In this document: positions 12,252-27,300 of the stretch, piece after piece | Layout: the number at the start of each line of letters is the position of its first letter | Position numbering within the stretch: position 1 is the stretch's first letter | Assembly: GCA_013180625.2 (NCBI GenBank) | Contig: SNVD02010020.1 | Coordinates: forward strand, 1 to 64,000 | Direction of reading: 5' to 3' | DNA length: 64,000 bases | DNA from: Boswellia sacra | Taxonomy: Eukaryota > Streptophyta > Magnoliopsida > Sapindales > Burseraceae | Notes under the pieces: model-generated | Told to the model about the DNA's origin: nothing | The model's database searches: none | What the model saw: only the letters and a program-made list of their open reading frames with translations | Made by a program: the position numbers and the translations under genes

Positions 12252-15200
12252 ATTAACTTCAAGTTCAATTTGTCAATAAACCATTTTGCATGTGGATCAA
12301 TTCTTATACGCTTTTTATACAGAAAGGATACGAACATACTTCTACTAGATCATCTTATTCTAAGAATAAAATCATTTCACTTCAAAACTTAATTTTTTAG
12401 CTGTGGACTCAATATAGTATTTGGCAATTAACTAATCGAAAAAAAATTTAAAATTATCATGTCTATATTTATTTTAAAGACCACCTAACACGATTAGGTA
12501 AAAATAATAGTACAATAAACTGTGTGATTAAGTAATATATTTTCTCACTACAAGAGCACGATGTTGAGATTTATTTAAAAATATGTTGGCTACCCTACCC
12601 GGCTGGTTCACCGGTATAAATAAATTTCTTTAAGAGGACTAATGGACCAATGGCCCTAATATTCACCCAACAGAATGCAGACACAATCTCTCTTTGGGCT
12701 TCAAATACAACAAAATGTGGGCCGCTAGTGGAAGCCCAATTGTTGGACCATTAATTGGACCCCAACACTCTTGAACAGGTTTGGATTAACCATGGCCTAC
12801 CATCTCATGCACCGTAAAAATTAATGAATCATTCAGAGAGAACAATTGAATCACAACTTTTTTTATGCACAAAAATCCAAGAATTAAAAGTGAATAAAAG
12901 TAATTATTCAGATAATAATAGTATTGTGAGCTCGAGCAGGCGGTTTTCAGTTCGACCTGTCTTTCAAAATGTCCATTGTGTTGCCAATTAATTACCAACA
13001 CTTTCAGTTAACAGTACGGTAATCTCTCATGTCGCCTTATTGTTCATTAAAAAAGGAAGTTAATTAAGTGAAATTCGTTAATTGAAGTAGGAGGCATCAC
13101 TTGCTTTTCCTTCATTTTTTGCTAATTTATTGAACACCGTGTGTGTGTATAATCAATTGGATTATTTAATCAATTACACCAGCTGGTGGCCTACGGGTTT
13201 TAATCCCCGGCTGCTTGCTCTGCTCTATATTTTATTTGCTTTTTTCCTAATGTAAGATATGAATTATAATTTTGTAGCAAAGAAAAATATAATAATTTTG
13301 TGCCAATAGTATGAATAAAGAAAATAAAAACTTTGTACGTACTCGTAAGACGTAATGAATAAGAAGAATGAATCATCAATAAAAATTAAAAAAAAAAGAT
13401 CATTTTGATAAGTACAGTTATTTTAAAAATATTAATTAGGAATTCCAATAAAATAAATCAAATTAAGAATTTAACACATTCATAGTTTTCACATATATAA
13501 TTGAGCATAATATGCTGGAATATATATACATATATTATAACGGACACATATTCACGTTATTCCACCATTTTGAACCAGAAGAGAAATTTCAAGAAATGGC
13601 AATTTGAGTTTATATTTTTGTTACTTATTGTGTAACAAAATAAATTAAACTAGCAATAGCTAGCGTAAAGCGGTTTGATTGCATGTGCCAAACTCTTTTT
13701 AAAAAAAAATTACTTTAATAAATGACAATTAGTACAAGAGTTTAACTTCAATGCCATGGCAATAATGGTTGGCTTTTCGAGTTTTAATAAGTTCTGTTCA
13801 GAACTCTCTCTTCTATGAAACCTTCAAAGGGCTAAAATCCCTGTTGCTTTTGATTCATCTCAGCTGTGTGTGCATGTGCTCAAACATTCAGATCAAACTG
13901 AAACCATCTTAAACTCCTAGAAAATTGAAACAAATTAATTAAGTTTTTCAATATACGTAAGTAAAGCAAAGTTAAGGCTAGCTTATCTCGATATTGCAAT
14001 GTCAAACTTTTGAAATACGTGCATGGGAGAGCGACTTCACAGTGTGGAAATGAGTAAAACTAAAAGAAAACACTCGAGGCAAGTTCCAGTTATAGCAAGA
14101 GAAGAGCTAGAGAGGCAGAAAGCACCCCCCGCAGTAGCCTTCTCTACTGGGTGGTTGTATCGAGAGATCAGTCTCTCAGTGCTGGTAATAGTACTGCGAT
14201 GCAGAAGATGATCAATAATTCAAATATTATTCAACAGGAGAGAAATATTACTGATTATTTTAATAGGGGGCTAATTGAAAATTTTTAAAGTTGTGATTTT
14301 TTTGTAATTGATTTTGACAATCAATCAATAATCTGAAGTTGATAGCGATATAACATTTGACGAACTTTCGTACGTAGTTAGTCTAGGGCAGTACTCCCTG
14401 CATGTGTATGGCCTTTTGTCTTTTTAGAGGGCAGATCTCATGCAAGTACAAGTAAATACAAGATCAGAATTTCAGAATTACTAAGATAAAGTTAATATGA
14501 AAATTTATTACAAAGCTTGTACATCTAGGGCTACCGATTTTGCTGATTCCGAAAGGAGATGCATACAGTGATAAACAACAAGGGAAGAGTAATTAATGTT
14601 TGTTTAGTTGTATGGTTACGAGGCTAGCTAAAATATATCAATATCAATACAATCACTTAGTACAAAGATTAAGATAGTTAATTCATAAAAATATATATAA
14701 TTATGATTTGTTTTGTGTTATAAAACCAACAGAAGTTGCCACCCCATATCATGAATTAAGTGAAAAACTCGAGTGCTGAGGTGAGACCTCAAAATCTCCC
14801 ACCCAGGTTACCTTATATATTTGAAAGTTAAAAATATATATTCGGTATATCTTAAATTAGGTACTATAAATATATATAAATGTCCGATCGGAAAATGACA
14901 AGATGTGATTCTTTTTATGAATGTAAAGTGATTTAGTAACATATATAAATAAGGTATGAAACAATCGAAAAAGAGAGAAAGAAGAAGTGGGATTGGTTGT
15001 TAAATGGGGGCTTGGAGAAGGGGAATTGGAAATGGTAGATGGAAGAAGTGGTTAGGCTCGTGAGAAGTAACGTTTGATTTTGTTAAGAGATAGATGTACA
15101 TGTAGACAAAAACAGATTATATACATAAGTGTTTTATATGTGACTAAGTGCTTCGTTTCTGGTTTGGTCTCACGGGAATCCAGCCACCCCTCTCACGTGC

Positions 15201-18200
15201 TCCTTATGTATGATCCATGTCTATCTGGACCAACCTGTTCCTTCTGCTCTTCCTAGTAATTTTACGGCGCCTCCACGTTACTTCTCTTCTCTTCCAATCT
15301 ACACATTACCAATTAGCTTCCCTAACATCACAATCAAATCCCATCTTTGGGCGGCACACCCACTTCTCCACCACCACTACTACTTCTCTTAATTAACCTC
15401 AACTTCAACTTGTTAATACTTTATTGATTATATGTGAGAAATTTATTGGTCAAATTACATTCCAGAATTCTTTAGATTACACTTTTCCCAAAATGACAAA
15501 ACACTCAAGGACTAGAGTCCACTGATGTTTCAAAGAGATAGCTAAATCCATGGATTAAATTTGTTGTTACACGCACGTTAAATAGTTTATAAAAAAAGTT
15601 TGTGGCTCCACTTAATATTTTACCCTTACTAAATATATAGTTTCTTGGAAGTGCAATTACATAAGTTTGATTAGACAATTGCACCTCTGTTACAAATTGT
15701 GATTTGCTTAATAGATCAAAGCTTAAAAGATTTTGCATTACAATAGTTGTTAAAACTAAACTAATAAAGCACAAAGGAGTTCCCATTCCGTACTTTTCTG
15801 AGATCAGCTGTATGCATAGAATGGTAAAATCTTCTCTTTATCTCTCTCTCAACTCTCTCTTTCATTTCCATGCCAAGTAATAAACTAGCAAGCTAGATCT
15901 CCTGGTTCCCAGAAAAGTTTTTCATTATCCAAGCTTGCAACAAGACAAACTAGTGCAGAGCTGGTAGCCAACAATATCAAGATTTCCAGTTGTAAGACTG
16001 GTGGGGAAAAAGGGTATCTTTGCAGTTTTAGGTTTCTTCACCATTGTACTTTGATCTGCTTCCTTGCCTGACCCAACTCATGTAATTAAAATCAAGGACT
16101 AGCTACTTTGATCAGATGATATGTATGGGTCTCTGACCAGACCTTAGCAAGTTCAACAAGCTCATTAATATGTATATGTTCATGCCCTAAAGTTTCTTTT
16201 TAAGTTGTACCACAAAAAATCGTGAAAAGTTGTCTAATTAATCTGTTAGTTTATTGCTTTCAAGCAGTACTGTTTTAAAAGGAACAACATTAAATATTGA
16301 CCAAGATAGTTGGCCCATTTGATACTAATAGCTAGATAAGTCCCCCAAATCATGGTGTGGTTTAAAGATAATACAAAGTAGATAACTAGATATAGAAAGG
16401 CAGTGTTACACGTGTAAATTTCTATCCAAGGCTCGTTAAAGTGAGATTGGGTTAATAGAGACATTACATGGGAAGGAATAGACAAGGCTGATACGTCTGG
16501 CAGAGCCCCACTGCTGCTCTGTCGGCCAGAGCTCCACTGTTGCTGTGCCTCCACTGATGACTAGCTGCTACTCCCCTATGCTGGTACTAGTATTACTGCC
16601 ATTGCTGCTCTGATTTAACTTCAATCTAGATTGTACAAGATCACATCCCAGCAGATCTCAATTCTGAGTCATAATATATCTTTACGCATAACCCATATGA
16701 CTCAATTACATGTTAAAAACAAAGAAACAAATTCTCCTCTTGTATCAATTTGTGTACGTAACATTTGATCAGGTTTTTCAACTTTAATTTATGCATTATA
16801 TACATATCCTTCATTCACTGTCAACATTTTGTTCTTGACCTTTACACTAATAAATAGATTTACAAATATTCTTATAATAAAGTTATGTATATATCTTTAT
16901 ATATTAATTGTAACTAATTAAAGCGCACATCGATCATGCATTGTCAAATACTTTGTACAAGTTCAATGTGGGAGTATATATTCCAGCTCATGTTTTGATT
17001 CCACTACAACTCATCCAATAGTAAACCTTTCTTTACTTCTTTTCGATCTTTTGTTCCTTTATGTCTACCAACATTCACACGTTTCTGCAGAAAAGATCAA
17101 CAAAGAATTGAGGGGGTAAAGCTCATAATATATGTATACTATTAAACCTGATCGCATATATACAAGCTTTTATTTTATGCCTGTGCTCATCCGTCATCTT
17201 CCTTTTATGCACTTAAAAAGTGCATATAAATACGACTAGGGTCTGATTCTTCTGTAGAACTGGCTAACTGGCTAAAGCAAATGAGAATCATGTTTTCTTA
17301 GTTTATTATTATGTCTCATAAAATTTGGGTTGATTGTGATAATATATAGTCAATTTAAGAGGAACATTTTGATTTTTTGATAAAACTTTAATGTTGTTAA
17401 TCACCTAGGTCAGTTAATTTAACTTTAATTAAGAGACAAAAATATCTTACAGATAAGTTGCCAAAAAGGTTATCCAGCTAAATAGTAAGGCACGATCATT
17501 GATTTCGTCATTACTAATTAGCATCGCTCGTGATCAACGAAGTGCCTCCGATGAATGGCATTAGCTGGACATCTGTAAGAGCGAAAGAGACTGTAAATTT
17601 GCGTATAGATTTTAAGATTTACATACCCTAAAACTAATTTTAAACTAAAGAGAGAGAGTTTAGGAAGATGTATAGCCTGATTTTCCTCATTTTACCTAGC
17701 TAGTTGAAAAGCTTGGAAAAAGTGTGTTAACAATTAACGTCCCGGTAACTTAGATCCTTTACAAAAATCTTGAATGTCATTAGAAGGAAAACCTTGATAA
17801 CCCTGGAAATTGAATAGACGGAAAGAAAAGAATAAAGAAAGGAAGACCTCCCTTTGCTGTCTTAAAAGATGTATATTGATGCTATCATTGCTCTGCAAGC
17901 TTTCAGTATAGTCCCTTACACTTGAAATTTAATCATTTGACACCCCTAATTTCATGCCCATTATCAGCCATGAAGAGCAATTTCCTAATCAATAAATTTA
18001 TATGTGGTACCTCTCTGTTCCGGCAGATCAGTTCAGATTATCTACTTTATTTGTCTCTATTATCTCTCTCTTTCCTTTATATAAATATACCGACTCTTTT
18101 ATTTTTAGGGAGATCTGCTCGCTCTTTTAATTTTTCTTTTTCTCTCTCTGTTAGCTCTTTATTTATTCCATCAGATCTAACCTCAAACACCCAGCTTATA

Positions 18201-18530
18201 TATACGTATATTTTCAGTATCTGGAACCTCTCTTTGATGAATATCACAAGACCCCATCAACATCCATCTCAGCTTCTCAACCCCATGCATGAAACTATTC
18301 AATTGAGGATCATTGCCTCTGCAAAAGGAAACTGAATAACAACTCACACAAACACAAACCACGACTAGTTTTTTCTTTTCTTTTCTTCTTTTAGTTTTTT
18401 TTTTTAAACCTTTTTTTAACTTTCAGGCAGGCTCTCTCTTTGCTGCAGCAACAGAAGAAGAAGGAGAAAAAGATAAGCTTTTTTTAGGTTCTACCCAGCA
18501 CTTGACTATCCAAAGAACCACCCTGAATCC

Positions 18531-19553
18531 ATGATGTCGCCTGATAATATTCTGGCAAAAGCAGCAAGCAAAGATGAAAACCAAAACCCTGGTAACCGAA
18601 AAGTAGGCACAGCCACAGCCGCAGCCACGGCCACGGCCACAACAAGGCTACAAGAGCAGGCTCTCAAGTGTCCGAGATGTGACTCACCCAACACAAAATT
18701 CTGCTACTACAACAACTACAGTCTCACTCAACCGAGACATTTTTGTAAGACTTGCAGGAGGTACTGGACCAAAGGAGGAGCCTTGCGCAACGTTCCGATT
18801 GGTGGTGGTTGTCGCAAGAATAAGAAGATAAAGTCATCTTCCAGGCTTTCCGCTGACTCAAAAGATTCTGGTTCGACTTCAGAGATGGGTGGATTGAAGT
18901 TCTTCCATGGTCTCTCTCCAGCCATGGATTTTCAGCTTGGTGGGTTATCATTTCCTCGGCTCAATCCTTCACCAACTGCTCTCTGCAGCCAATTCTCTGC
19001 ATTTGGTGATAGTACCAGCACTTGTTTCAGCCTTGATCCACCTGGAAGCTCTGTGAATAATATGATGGGGTTCAATTATCCACTTTCTTCTGTTACTAAC
19101 AGCTTCAGTGGTGCAATTCATGAAATGGGTTCAATGAATGTTAACAGTAGTATTGCATCTTCAATCGAGTCTTTGAGTTCTATAAACCAAGATTTGCACT
19201 GGAGGTTGCAGCAGCAAAGACTTGCTATGCTTTTGGGTGGAGAGAACCAAAAAGATAGCAATAACATTTCTTCAGTTCCTCTTGAGAGCCAGCAGCCACA
19301 GAAACCACAACCCATTTTGTTTCAGAATCTGGAGATTTCAAAACCCGAATCTTGTGCTGTTGGAAACTCATCAAGAAAAGTGGGTACAAGCGGTGGTGAG
19401 ACAGCAACTGAGTGGTTCTTTGGAAATTATGCACCAGTAGCTGCTGCAGCCACTCCAACTAACAGTAGCAGCAACGTTGTCAATGACAACACAAGCAACT
19501 GGAATGGTGTTCAAGCATGGAGTGATTTGCATCAATATAGTGCTTTACCCTAG
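18531..19553 (+). CDS. Dof-type zinc-finger transcription factor
   Basis: Single ORF of 340 residues starting [10 protein letters not shown]. The Dof domain occupies about residues 45-100. Its single CX2CX21CX2C finger has C47, C50, C72 and C75, the invariant CYYNNY core and the [19 protein letters not shown] basic end. Dof proteins are plant-specific nuclear factors that bind AAAG-core sites. A short Ala/Thr-rich run precedes the finger (residues 27-39). The remainder is Ser/Asn-rich, with Gln-rich patches and a C-terminal W-x4-A-W-S-D-L segment of the kind used for activation or interaction. The chosen ATG is the first of two in tandem. A longer product would need an upstream exon, which I do not see. 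The Dof subgroup and developmental role cannot be assigned from sequence alone. Confidence 0.93.
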   Translation: MMSPDNILAKAASKDENQNPGNRKVGTATAAATATATTRLQEQALKCPRCDSPNTKFCYYNNYSLTQPRHFCKTCRRYWTKGGALRNVPIGGGCRKNKKIKSSSRLSADSKDSGSTSEMGGLKFFHGLSPAMDFQLGGLSFPRLNPSPTALCSQFSAFGDSTSTCFSLDPPGSSVNNMMGFNYPLSSVTNSFSGAIHEMGSMNVNSSIASSIESLSSINQDLHWRLQQQRLAMLLGGENQKDSNNISSVPLESQQPQKPQPILFQNLEISKPESCAVGNSSRKVGTSGGETATEWFFGNYAPVAAAATPTNSSSNVVNDNTSNWNGVQAWSDLHQYSALP

Positions 19554-20353
19554 ATGTACGTAGCGCATCAAGAGACGAAGAGGTAGATGACCGTACAGGA
19601 TGATGAAAAAGTAGAGATCAGGAACTAATGATTATATTTTCAAACTCATTTAGGTATTGTATGTTTGTAATTCCTGTTATATTCGGTGCTGATCAACATG
19701 TATATGTTGGGAAGGAAAAAAAAAAATCAGATAAGTGTATCTTTTGGTTTATATTTCGATCTGGGGGTAAGATATGTCAAACAATAGTACTCTAATTGTT
19801 GATCGATGTCGTTCGTTGCTATTGTTTATGTTGATGCTGTTTTCTGCTAAATACATTTATATTTGTATTTATCAATTTGTTTTGCATGCTCCTACAAAAA
19901 TGCAGGAGCAAATGGGCTACTGCTGTTTATGGTAGCAATAAAAGGCTAGTTTTAGACGGAAGTGAAAGCAATGGTGCCTGAGACTTTGTCTCAGTCTTTG
20001 ATAAAGACTATTCTTTGATAAAGAGCCTTGTGCAATGGTGCTTGAAACTCTCAACTCTCAGTCCTCTCATGCCTCACCTTAAATTTATCTCTAAAAATGT
20101 TTTGTGAATTATATGATTAAAGGCATAATTTTTGTTCTGATTAGCTATAGTGAGAGTCTTTGATGAGTACTACTTTGTTATACATATAAAATGAACTTGA
20201 GTTTGATATATCATTGTGTAAGATTTATAATATTTGTTATCTTCTCAATGTCTTTGGGATCTGTGATGGATTTTGGATTGTTATTAAATGGAACTTAATG
20301 GCATATCTTTGATTTGTTTCATGTTCAGTCAGCATCAAAACTCTCACTGTCTT

Positions 20354-20386
<33 letters not shown>

Positions 20387-23300
20387 ATATATCAGGGAAC
20401 TGACTAGTCTCAGGCTCCTTCACCCACTGAACGTTGTCACCATATATATGAAACGCCACAGTACCTGCGTAGCTTGATGAGGCCAGCCTTGGCTGCTGCT
20501 TAGCCCTGCAGCAGCGTTTGTTTAGCTATAGCATAGCTAGCCTGCTGCTTGTTCCCCTTTATCTCTCTCTCTCGCTCTGTTGCTCTCTCTAGCTATGCCT
20601 AGGGCTCTTCGTAATAATTAGTTTCAGTGTGGTGTGATTTGGTGGTGTCTGAAAAAGTGGTGGTTTGAAAGTGTATTGAATGAAAGACTGTCAACATTTG
20701 AATTAATGAGTGAGTGAGAAACAGAAAGAGAAAGAGAGGGATGGCATCTGAGGGGGGCTTAGGGTTCTTTGTTTGTTTTGTATTGCAAGAATATACACAT
20801 TTTCTCTAGCTTTTTAGACTCTTGGGGTGTGAGCCCCTTCTTGCAACTAAGTATATATCAAACTGTGTTTGAGTGACTTCTCTTTTGTGCACTAGCGAAG
20901 TGAGAGAGAAAGCTTTACATCTTTACTCATTACTTTGTGACTCAAGGGTCCCCCAATCTTCAAAAAAGATTAGCACTAATTAAGCTGCTTTTCTTCCATT
21001 AGTTAAATTAATTGAGCACTATTTATGTAATTCGTGTTCATCAATCATCACTAAATTCTAATCCCATGTCCTCACAATGCATATGCAAACTTAATTGCCG
21101 CTAGCTTGTTAATATCTTTAATCTTCATATGTATAGCTTATCTTCTCATGTACCTAATTAAAATAAGGGTTGAACTACATAGTAAGTAATAATATTTGCT
21201 TATACAGCGTGGAACAAGGGTTTTTTCACCTCCTTTTTTAGCCTTCAGATATATCACCGCATAAAAGATAACATTCCACGGCAAAGCATTTAATATTTAA
21301 GTTCCAAGCTTTAAGTGCCCAAGTACAACATTCTACAGGTTTATATGAAACAATTGAAACCATTCTACATACCCTTAGGTCCCCCACCAGTTTGAATACA
21401 TTTTAGATGCTTTTTGCATATGATCACCTTTCTATTCCTCTCTCTCACTATTTAAATACAGAAGCTCATTATTAAAAGCTGGCAAGCTAGCTAGCTATCT
21501 TGGCAATCATTTAAAAATTTTATTTTATATATTATATAAAGATGGTATCTCACATATCACTTCACTTTTTCGCTTTTGTTGTTGTTGTTTTTTTTTTTTT
21601 TTAATATGCGAACGTTTGGTTCAAAGAAATTATTGTGAACATGAACTGTTATTGATCATATTGGGGGGTCTTCTCTTTGAGAGCGAGACTGAGAGAGATT
21701 GGTTGGGCAGAAGAGCTAGCAACTGTGAAGAAGACATGAAGTAGCTAGCGTGATTAACGTGAAAGGACTCACTGGGAGAGAACTTTTGTTGGACTTACTT
21801 GTGTTTTGTGTCAACTCAACTGTCATTTACAAACTTGGCAACTGCTGCGAGAAGCTCATGACAGAATGGCTACGTTATGGTGCAGCTCATTATCATAACA
21901 TCTACCCTGTACCCTACACTTCTCTCTAGCAGCGCCTCCCCCCACCTTCACCCCAACAACAAACAACACCCCACACAAACCCACCCACCACCACCCTCTC
22001 CCCCCCTCACCACCCCCTCCTCCACTCGATGCTTCAATCATCAAACCCTCTAAATCAATTCCCATTATTAAAACAAAGAGAAATTTCAAGTACCATGCAA
22101 TTCATCATTTTATAAATATCAAATGCAAATGCATTATATATATATTGACAAAAATAGAGTGCATATTAAAAATGACTAAGAATAGAAGATATCTTTAAAA
22201 AACAACTACGTTTCCAAACAATTACTTTAGATTTTATACCCACAAAAAGACAGATCGATATATATCTTTTTTAAGCTTTCCGTCTTTAAAACTCGAAAGC
22301 CCAACAAATCTTTTTTTACTCGTAAGTTATAAATCTTTAGCACTAGATAACCAAAAATCTCTGTTGGTCTATTAATTTGTTGGATTATAGTTATGAGATG
22401 GTTATTTTTAAATCTTCCCTTAATTTTGATCTTTTGCCTCGTAATTTTGCAAAAAAAATATATCCTAATTGGTATAACTTTTTATTTCAATGATGAGTTT
22501 GTAATAATTGAGATTTGGGCCAATAATATCTCTTGTTTTTTGGAATAGGGTTTGGTTTCTTCTTCAATGCAATACAGATAATTCATAATAGAGGGGTAGG
22601 TTTTGTCATTGTGGGTTCCCTTGGAAACCAATTGCCAAATTTTGACAGACAAAGAAGAGCAAGAGAATCCTTTGAATATAGCGAGTCTCTTATCTGTCAG
22701 TTAATTAATCGAACGTGTCATGATCACATAATAACAATAACGCATTCTCTGTTATAGACTGAGAATATATACATATATAATATTTGTGATTTGTTTTTGT
22801 TTTGTTGTGTTGGCTGATTACGTGCTAGAATAATGAAAATGGAAGGAAACCCCACACAACCCAAACGAGAAAATTGCTTTCATCTCATCACTCTTTTTGG
22901 CTTCTTCTACTCTTGGAGTTCAAAAACAACAGTTCCCACACCTTGCACCAAGCCTCCCTCATCATTTCTTATTTTAGCTTTTTGTGTTCTTGGTTTTTGG
23001 ATATTAGAGAGTCTCCCATGTATCTCACATACCATATCTTCTATGCGCCGAAGTTAATAATATCCTAAGATATATAAAAAAAAAAAAAAGATATCTTTTA
23101 GTTCTCCTTTAAAATTTATAAACTTTTTAACCTTTGATTTTAAAAATTTTATATTTTTGTTTTTCTTCTTTTTATTTAGAGGAATGTATTAATTAATTAA
23201 TTAACTAAGCTATGGTTCAATTCTGGTGGTGCCTATATGCGTGTACAAGCAGCTCATATGTGGCTTATTTTTTTTTTTTTGATTTTATGATGAGTTAAGT

Positions 23301-24387
23301 AGCCCACGAATCTCATCATAACGCTCATGTGTCGAGCATCAATGAGGATGCTCCTCAGCTTTACTGAAATCTGATTATTGTCAAATTAACTTTTAAAGGA
23401 CAAGTTTTATTATTGTTCTGATTTCAGGACTACGTACAGCGAGATATGGACAGGGACAATAACTAATAACTAGAATCATGATATCCATTTTCAATATTAA
23501 TTAGGAAAATCTTAAGAATATATAAAAATAGGGGTCAATAAATCTCCTCATTATATGGAATCGAGGTCGAGGCATTAGAACATTTACTACTTATAACACA
23601 TCAAACCTGATGATTGAAGGTTAAAAATTTACTTCATTTAACCAATTATGATAAAATATTATTTAATAAACAAAAATTAATGATAAATAAAGAAAATTAC
23701 AAATTTAATCAAATTATGTTACGTCAATTTATATAAAATTTGGTTAAGAAATTATACATGTGTTTTTAGTTTTAGGATTTTTAAATATATTTAAGAAAAT
23801 TAAAATAAAAGTTCATGGAAGAATATTTAAATCTGGAAACTTCTAGGGGAACTATGTTGATTGTTGTTATTACTATTTTTCATTATTATTTTATTACTCT
23901 TTGTCAGCATTAGATCTTGTTTGTGAACGATTTCCTAGAAGGGTGGAAGGGCAGGCCTAAGCCCACAAGAGCCCATAAGGCCCAAAATCACAATGAACCT
24001 GAATAATTTATTAAAAACAAAACAAAATGATGCTAATTAAATTTAAAAAAATGCAAGATTGTGATTGAATTATCTAGTTAAAATTTCAATTCATTTTTAA
24101 TTTCTGGCCTAAATTTATGCTGTCTTCCAAGGGATAACTCTCACCTTATCAATCAAGAAGAAGACAATGACCATAAAAACGAAAATTAAATAATAATTTT
24201 TGTATACAAAGAATTATATATGGATACATGCATGTAAAATATTTCCAACAATTCCTTCGGTAAGTTTAAACTAAAAAATTCTACTCTCACACATAATAAT
24301 GCACAACCAAGGTTCAAAGAATAAAGAACCTAGTTAGGAAAACAACAGATGAGTAATCTGAGTTGAACATACATTGGTTTCACTTCA
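19554..24387. other. Gene-poor interval between the Dof and kinesin genes
   Basis: It holds a (CT)n tract at 20356-20383, a poly-T run near 21590 and AT-rich sequence. ORFs here are short, have no recognised domain and look like chance. The first part contains the Dof 3' untranslated region. Confidence 0.5.
20356..20384. repeat. (CT)n microsatellite
   Basis: About 14 uninterrupted CT units. Shorter CT tracts follow near 20565-20590. Confidence 0.95.
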
Positions 24388-27300
24388 CTATCTCGACCAA
24401 ATCTTTTTCTTAGCTCCTCCCAGAAGCTGATCCCTGTTACTTGTTTTGTAAGCTGAGGGCCTTTGAGTAGTGGTAGTGGTAGTGGTAGTAACTGGCTTGG
24501 TTGTTCTCATCACCCTTGCAACTCTAGGAGGATCAGATTTCCTTTTCTTGTTGTCATGTGAAGAAGTTGGTACATTGATATTGTTGTTCTCGGTTTCTCC
24601 ACTCCTGGACAGTCTTTTCTTTCGTATCTCGTGGAGAAGAGTATTTCCTTTAGGCAATACAGATCCCTGGCTCATTGGCCGGTTGGTTGAGTTAGAACTC
24701 CTTAGGATACGAAGATCAATATCACTCATTACTTCATCATCTCTCTTACTGGTTTTGGCTTCATTAGGAGTGGCCCCTAAAACATCAGAAAAATCGCGAG
24801 ACAGCCTGCTCTGCAACTGTTGCTCTTGCTCCCTCAGCTGCTCCTCTAGCCCCTTAATCTGCCATTATGTGTAGAATAAACTTTAAGCACTTTTTGAGCA
24901 AGGCTCCTAAAGCAATTTCACAAGCTCAAAAAATTTTGTTCTCATTGTTAAATCTCTAGAAGCAATTGAAATGCGTGAATAAAAACTGTTTCCAGGTTCT
25001 AAAAACTTGTTGCCCAATGTAGTTATCTAGAACTGTTTTCAGGTTCTACAATGCTTCTAGACTGCTAGACATTAGAAAACCAGCAGACTCAAGTCCCCAA
25101 CTAACTGTTTTAATATCTCTCTGAATAATATATGCCATTGACTAGACGGCCCATGACTAGACTGTTGGACATTGAAAAACCAGTAGATACAAGTCATCAA
25201 TTTTAAGTGTTTGCATATCTCTCTGAATAATTTTGCCATTGACTAGATGATATGAATAATGACCTTCTGACGAAGCATGAATGCCTCTGAGCTCTGTTGT
25301 TCCTTTTCTTTCAGTTTTCTTTCAAGCTCCTTAAACTGGAAAGAAATGGCACATAAAAAAGTAGAGAAGATTAGAGTTTCTCAACACTCCCTTTTGCTCA
25401 TAAATGAATATAAATTTGCATTGAGCAGTTTATCTTGACAACCTTATTTTGAAGAATAAGGGAGTGAGATTCAGACTCCTGTTCTTGCTCTTTCAGCTTA
25501 TTCTCAAGTTCTTTGACCTGTTCAAAGTCAAATATACAGGATTCATTTAACATTAAAGTGATTGTTTAAATGGCTAATAGAAAAGTTTAACCAATATTAG
25601 ATCTGAGGAAGAGGATTTTTTTTTTTTAAATAAATATTAAGGCTATCAAACTTGGATGATGAACCTTCAGTTGGAAAGATGCAGACTCTGACTGCTGTCG
25701 CTCCCTAAGCTTGGTTTCTAGTTCTTTGACCTTTGCAGAAAATATGTCAGGTCAGTAATGAAATAAAGGAGCAAAATATGCATATTATCCCAGTTAAAAA
25801 GCAACCTTTATTTGGAGACTACTGCAAAGCTCTTCTCTCCCCTTTAATCTATCTGAAAGTTGGGAGACTTGCTTTTCTGATTGGGTGTGCATGTTTGACT
25901 TTGATACAAGTTGCCCCTCAAGTTCTTTGATCTTTTCTTGGAGGTTTTTGTAGTTTTGGTCTTTGCCTTTGGCCCTGTTCTCCAGGTTCTGCAAGTTTTC
26001 TTCTAGCTTCCTCAAAGATTCATCTTTTGATCTGGATTCTTGCCTTGCTTTTTCAAGCTTTAAAAGAAGGAAAATAATTGTCAAATTCAAATTCTTAAAT
26101 TTTGAACAACAGAATTGTGATCATGCCAAAAAATATATAACATCAAGCAAGACATACCATCATTTTCATCTTTTGAAGCTCACTCGTGTCGACCTGCTTC
26201 TTTGCAGGACCCAACTCAATTCCCCGAACTCGAGTTGCAAAATTTAATGAACTCAAAGTCTCACTCAGGTCTCGCTCTGAAGGGCTGATTTGCACAAACA
26301 TTAAAGTTTTGGAGTCACCTCCTGCAACATTTTCATTTGATACATGAGTGACTAAACTTTTGATTCTTCCTTGAGTTAAAAACATACAAAGTCTGGAAGA
26401 CATCTACCTAACGAATCTTGAAGTAAATGTGTCAGTTTAGAGTTCCTGAAACCAAAAACAGATTTCATTAAAGCTAGACACAGGTTCTAATGGAATATTA
26501 CATAGCAAGCATGATCAAATGCACACCTGTATGGAACGTGACTACTTTTAGTTGCTAATGCGTAAATGACATCTCCAAGTGCTGAAAGGGATCTATTAAT
26601 ATTTTGAGCTTCCTTGAGTCGATCTCCTTGCACATCTGTTCTTGTAAGTCGTTCACTGCCTGCCAAATCCACTAGCCAAAGCTTGCTCTTGGTGCAGTCA
26701 CCATTAATTAGGTTCTTTGCTCTCACCATTATACAGAGCATGCTGATTGAAAATGGTCAAAATTCAGTTCTATGTTCAATCAGCACTAAAATACATACAA
26801 CAACCAGTACAATTGTATGTTTGTGAACATTGAGGATGAAACGTTGGAGCTTAGTACCAGTGAGACCGGCTGCTGTGCTCATTTACATTATTTGATCCAA
26901 CAGCTCTCGCATTGCTTCCAGCCTGGAGTACGTGCCAGGCTTCCCTAATGTTTTCAACCTTGGCTTCCACAAGTCCAGGAACATGATGGGAGCCTTCAGA
27001 AGATTGCTTAATCTCCAACCTAGAAATACCAAACAAGGAAAAGGGAGTAGGCATTAGTTGCCATACAATTTTTATCTGCTCATCAAGCTGCCTTTAGGCC
27101 TACACTAATTTGAAAATGTTTGACTCAAATATCCTTCTCAAATTTTACTAGCTCAGTAAGGCTTTTCCTGTAAGGATACAAACAATAAGAAAAATAGAAA
27201 TTTACTTCTTTGATGCTGGTGATGCAGCCAGCAAGTCTCTGATCTGCTCATTATAGACTTCAAGTACACTAACAGATATGTTGTAAGTAAAAGTTTCACT

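Larger units (their letters stand above)
10764..18530. other. Long gene-poor interval between ADH and the Dof gene
   Basis: No ORF here shows a recognisable domain. It holds a (TA)n tract, a small inverted-repeat element, a MITE (12052-12251) and CT/pyrimidine-rich leader-like sequence directly upstream of the Dof gene (about 18100-18500). The last 1-3 kb probably contains the Dof promoter. I looked for known miRNA stem sequences and saw none. Confidence 0.5.

Noticed and set aside
14023..14211. 62-residue ORF
   Set aside because: No recognisable motif, no gene context, and a length expected by chance.
17922..18335. 137-residue ORF upstream of the Dof gene
   Set aside because: Hydrophobic, low-complexity translation of pyrimidine-rich leader and promoter DNA. 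No domain is seen.
20460..20560. Possible miRNA hairpin around gctgctgctta / gcagcagcg
   Set aside because: The complementarity is short and triplet-repeat based, and no known plant miRNA sequence is seen.
21856..22089. Gly/Val-rich minus-strand ORF
   Set aside because: Arises from a C-rich low-complexity stretch (ccccaccttcacccc type). No family resemblance.
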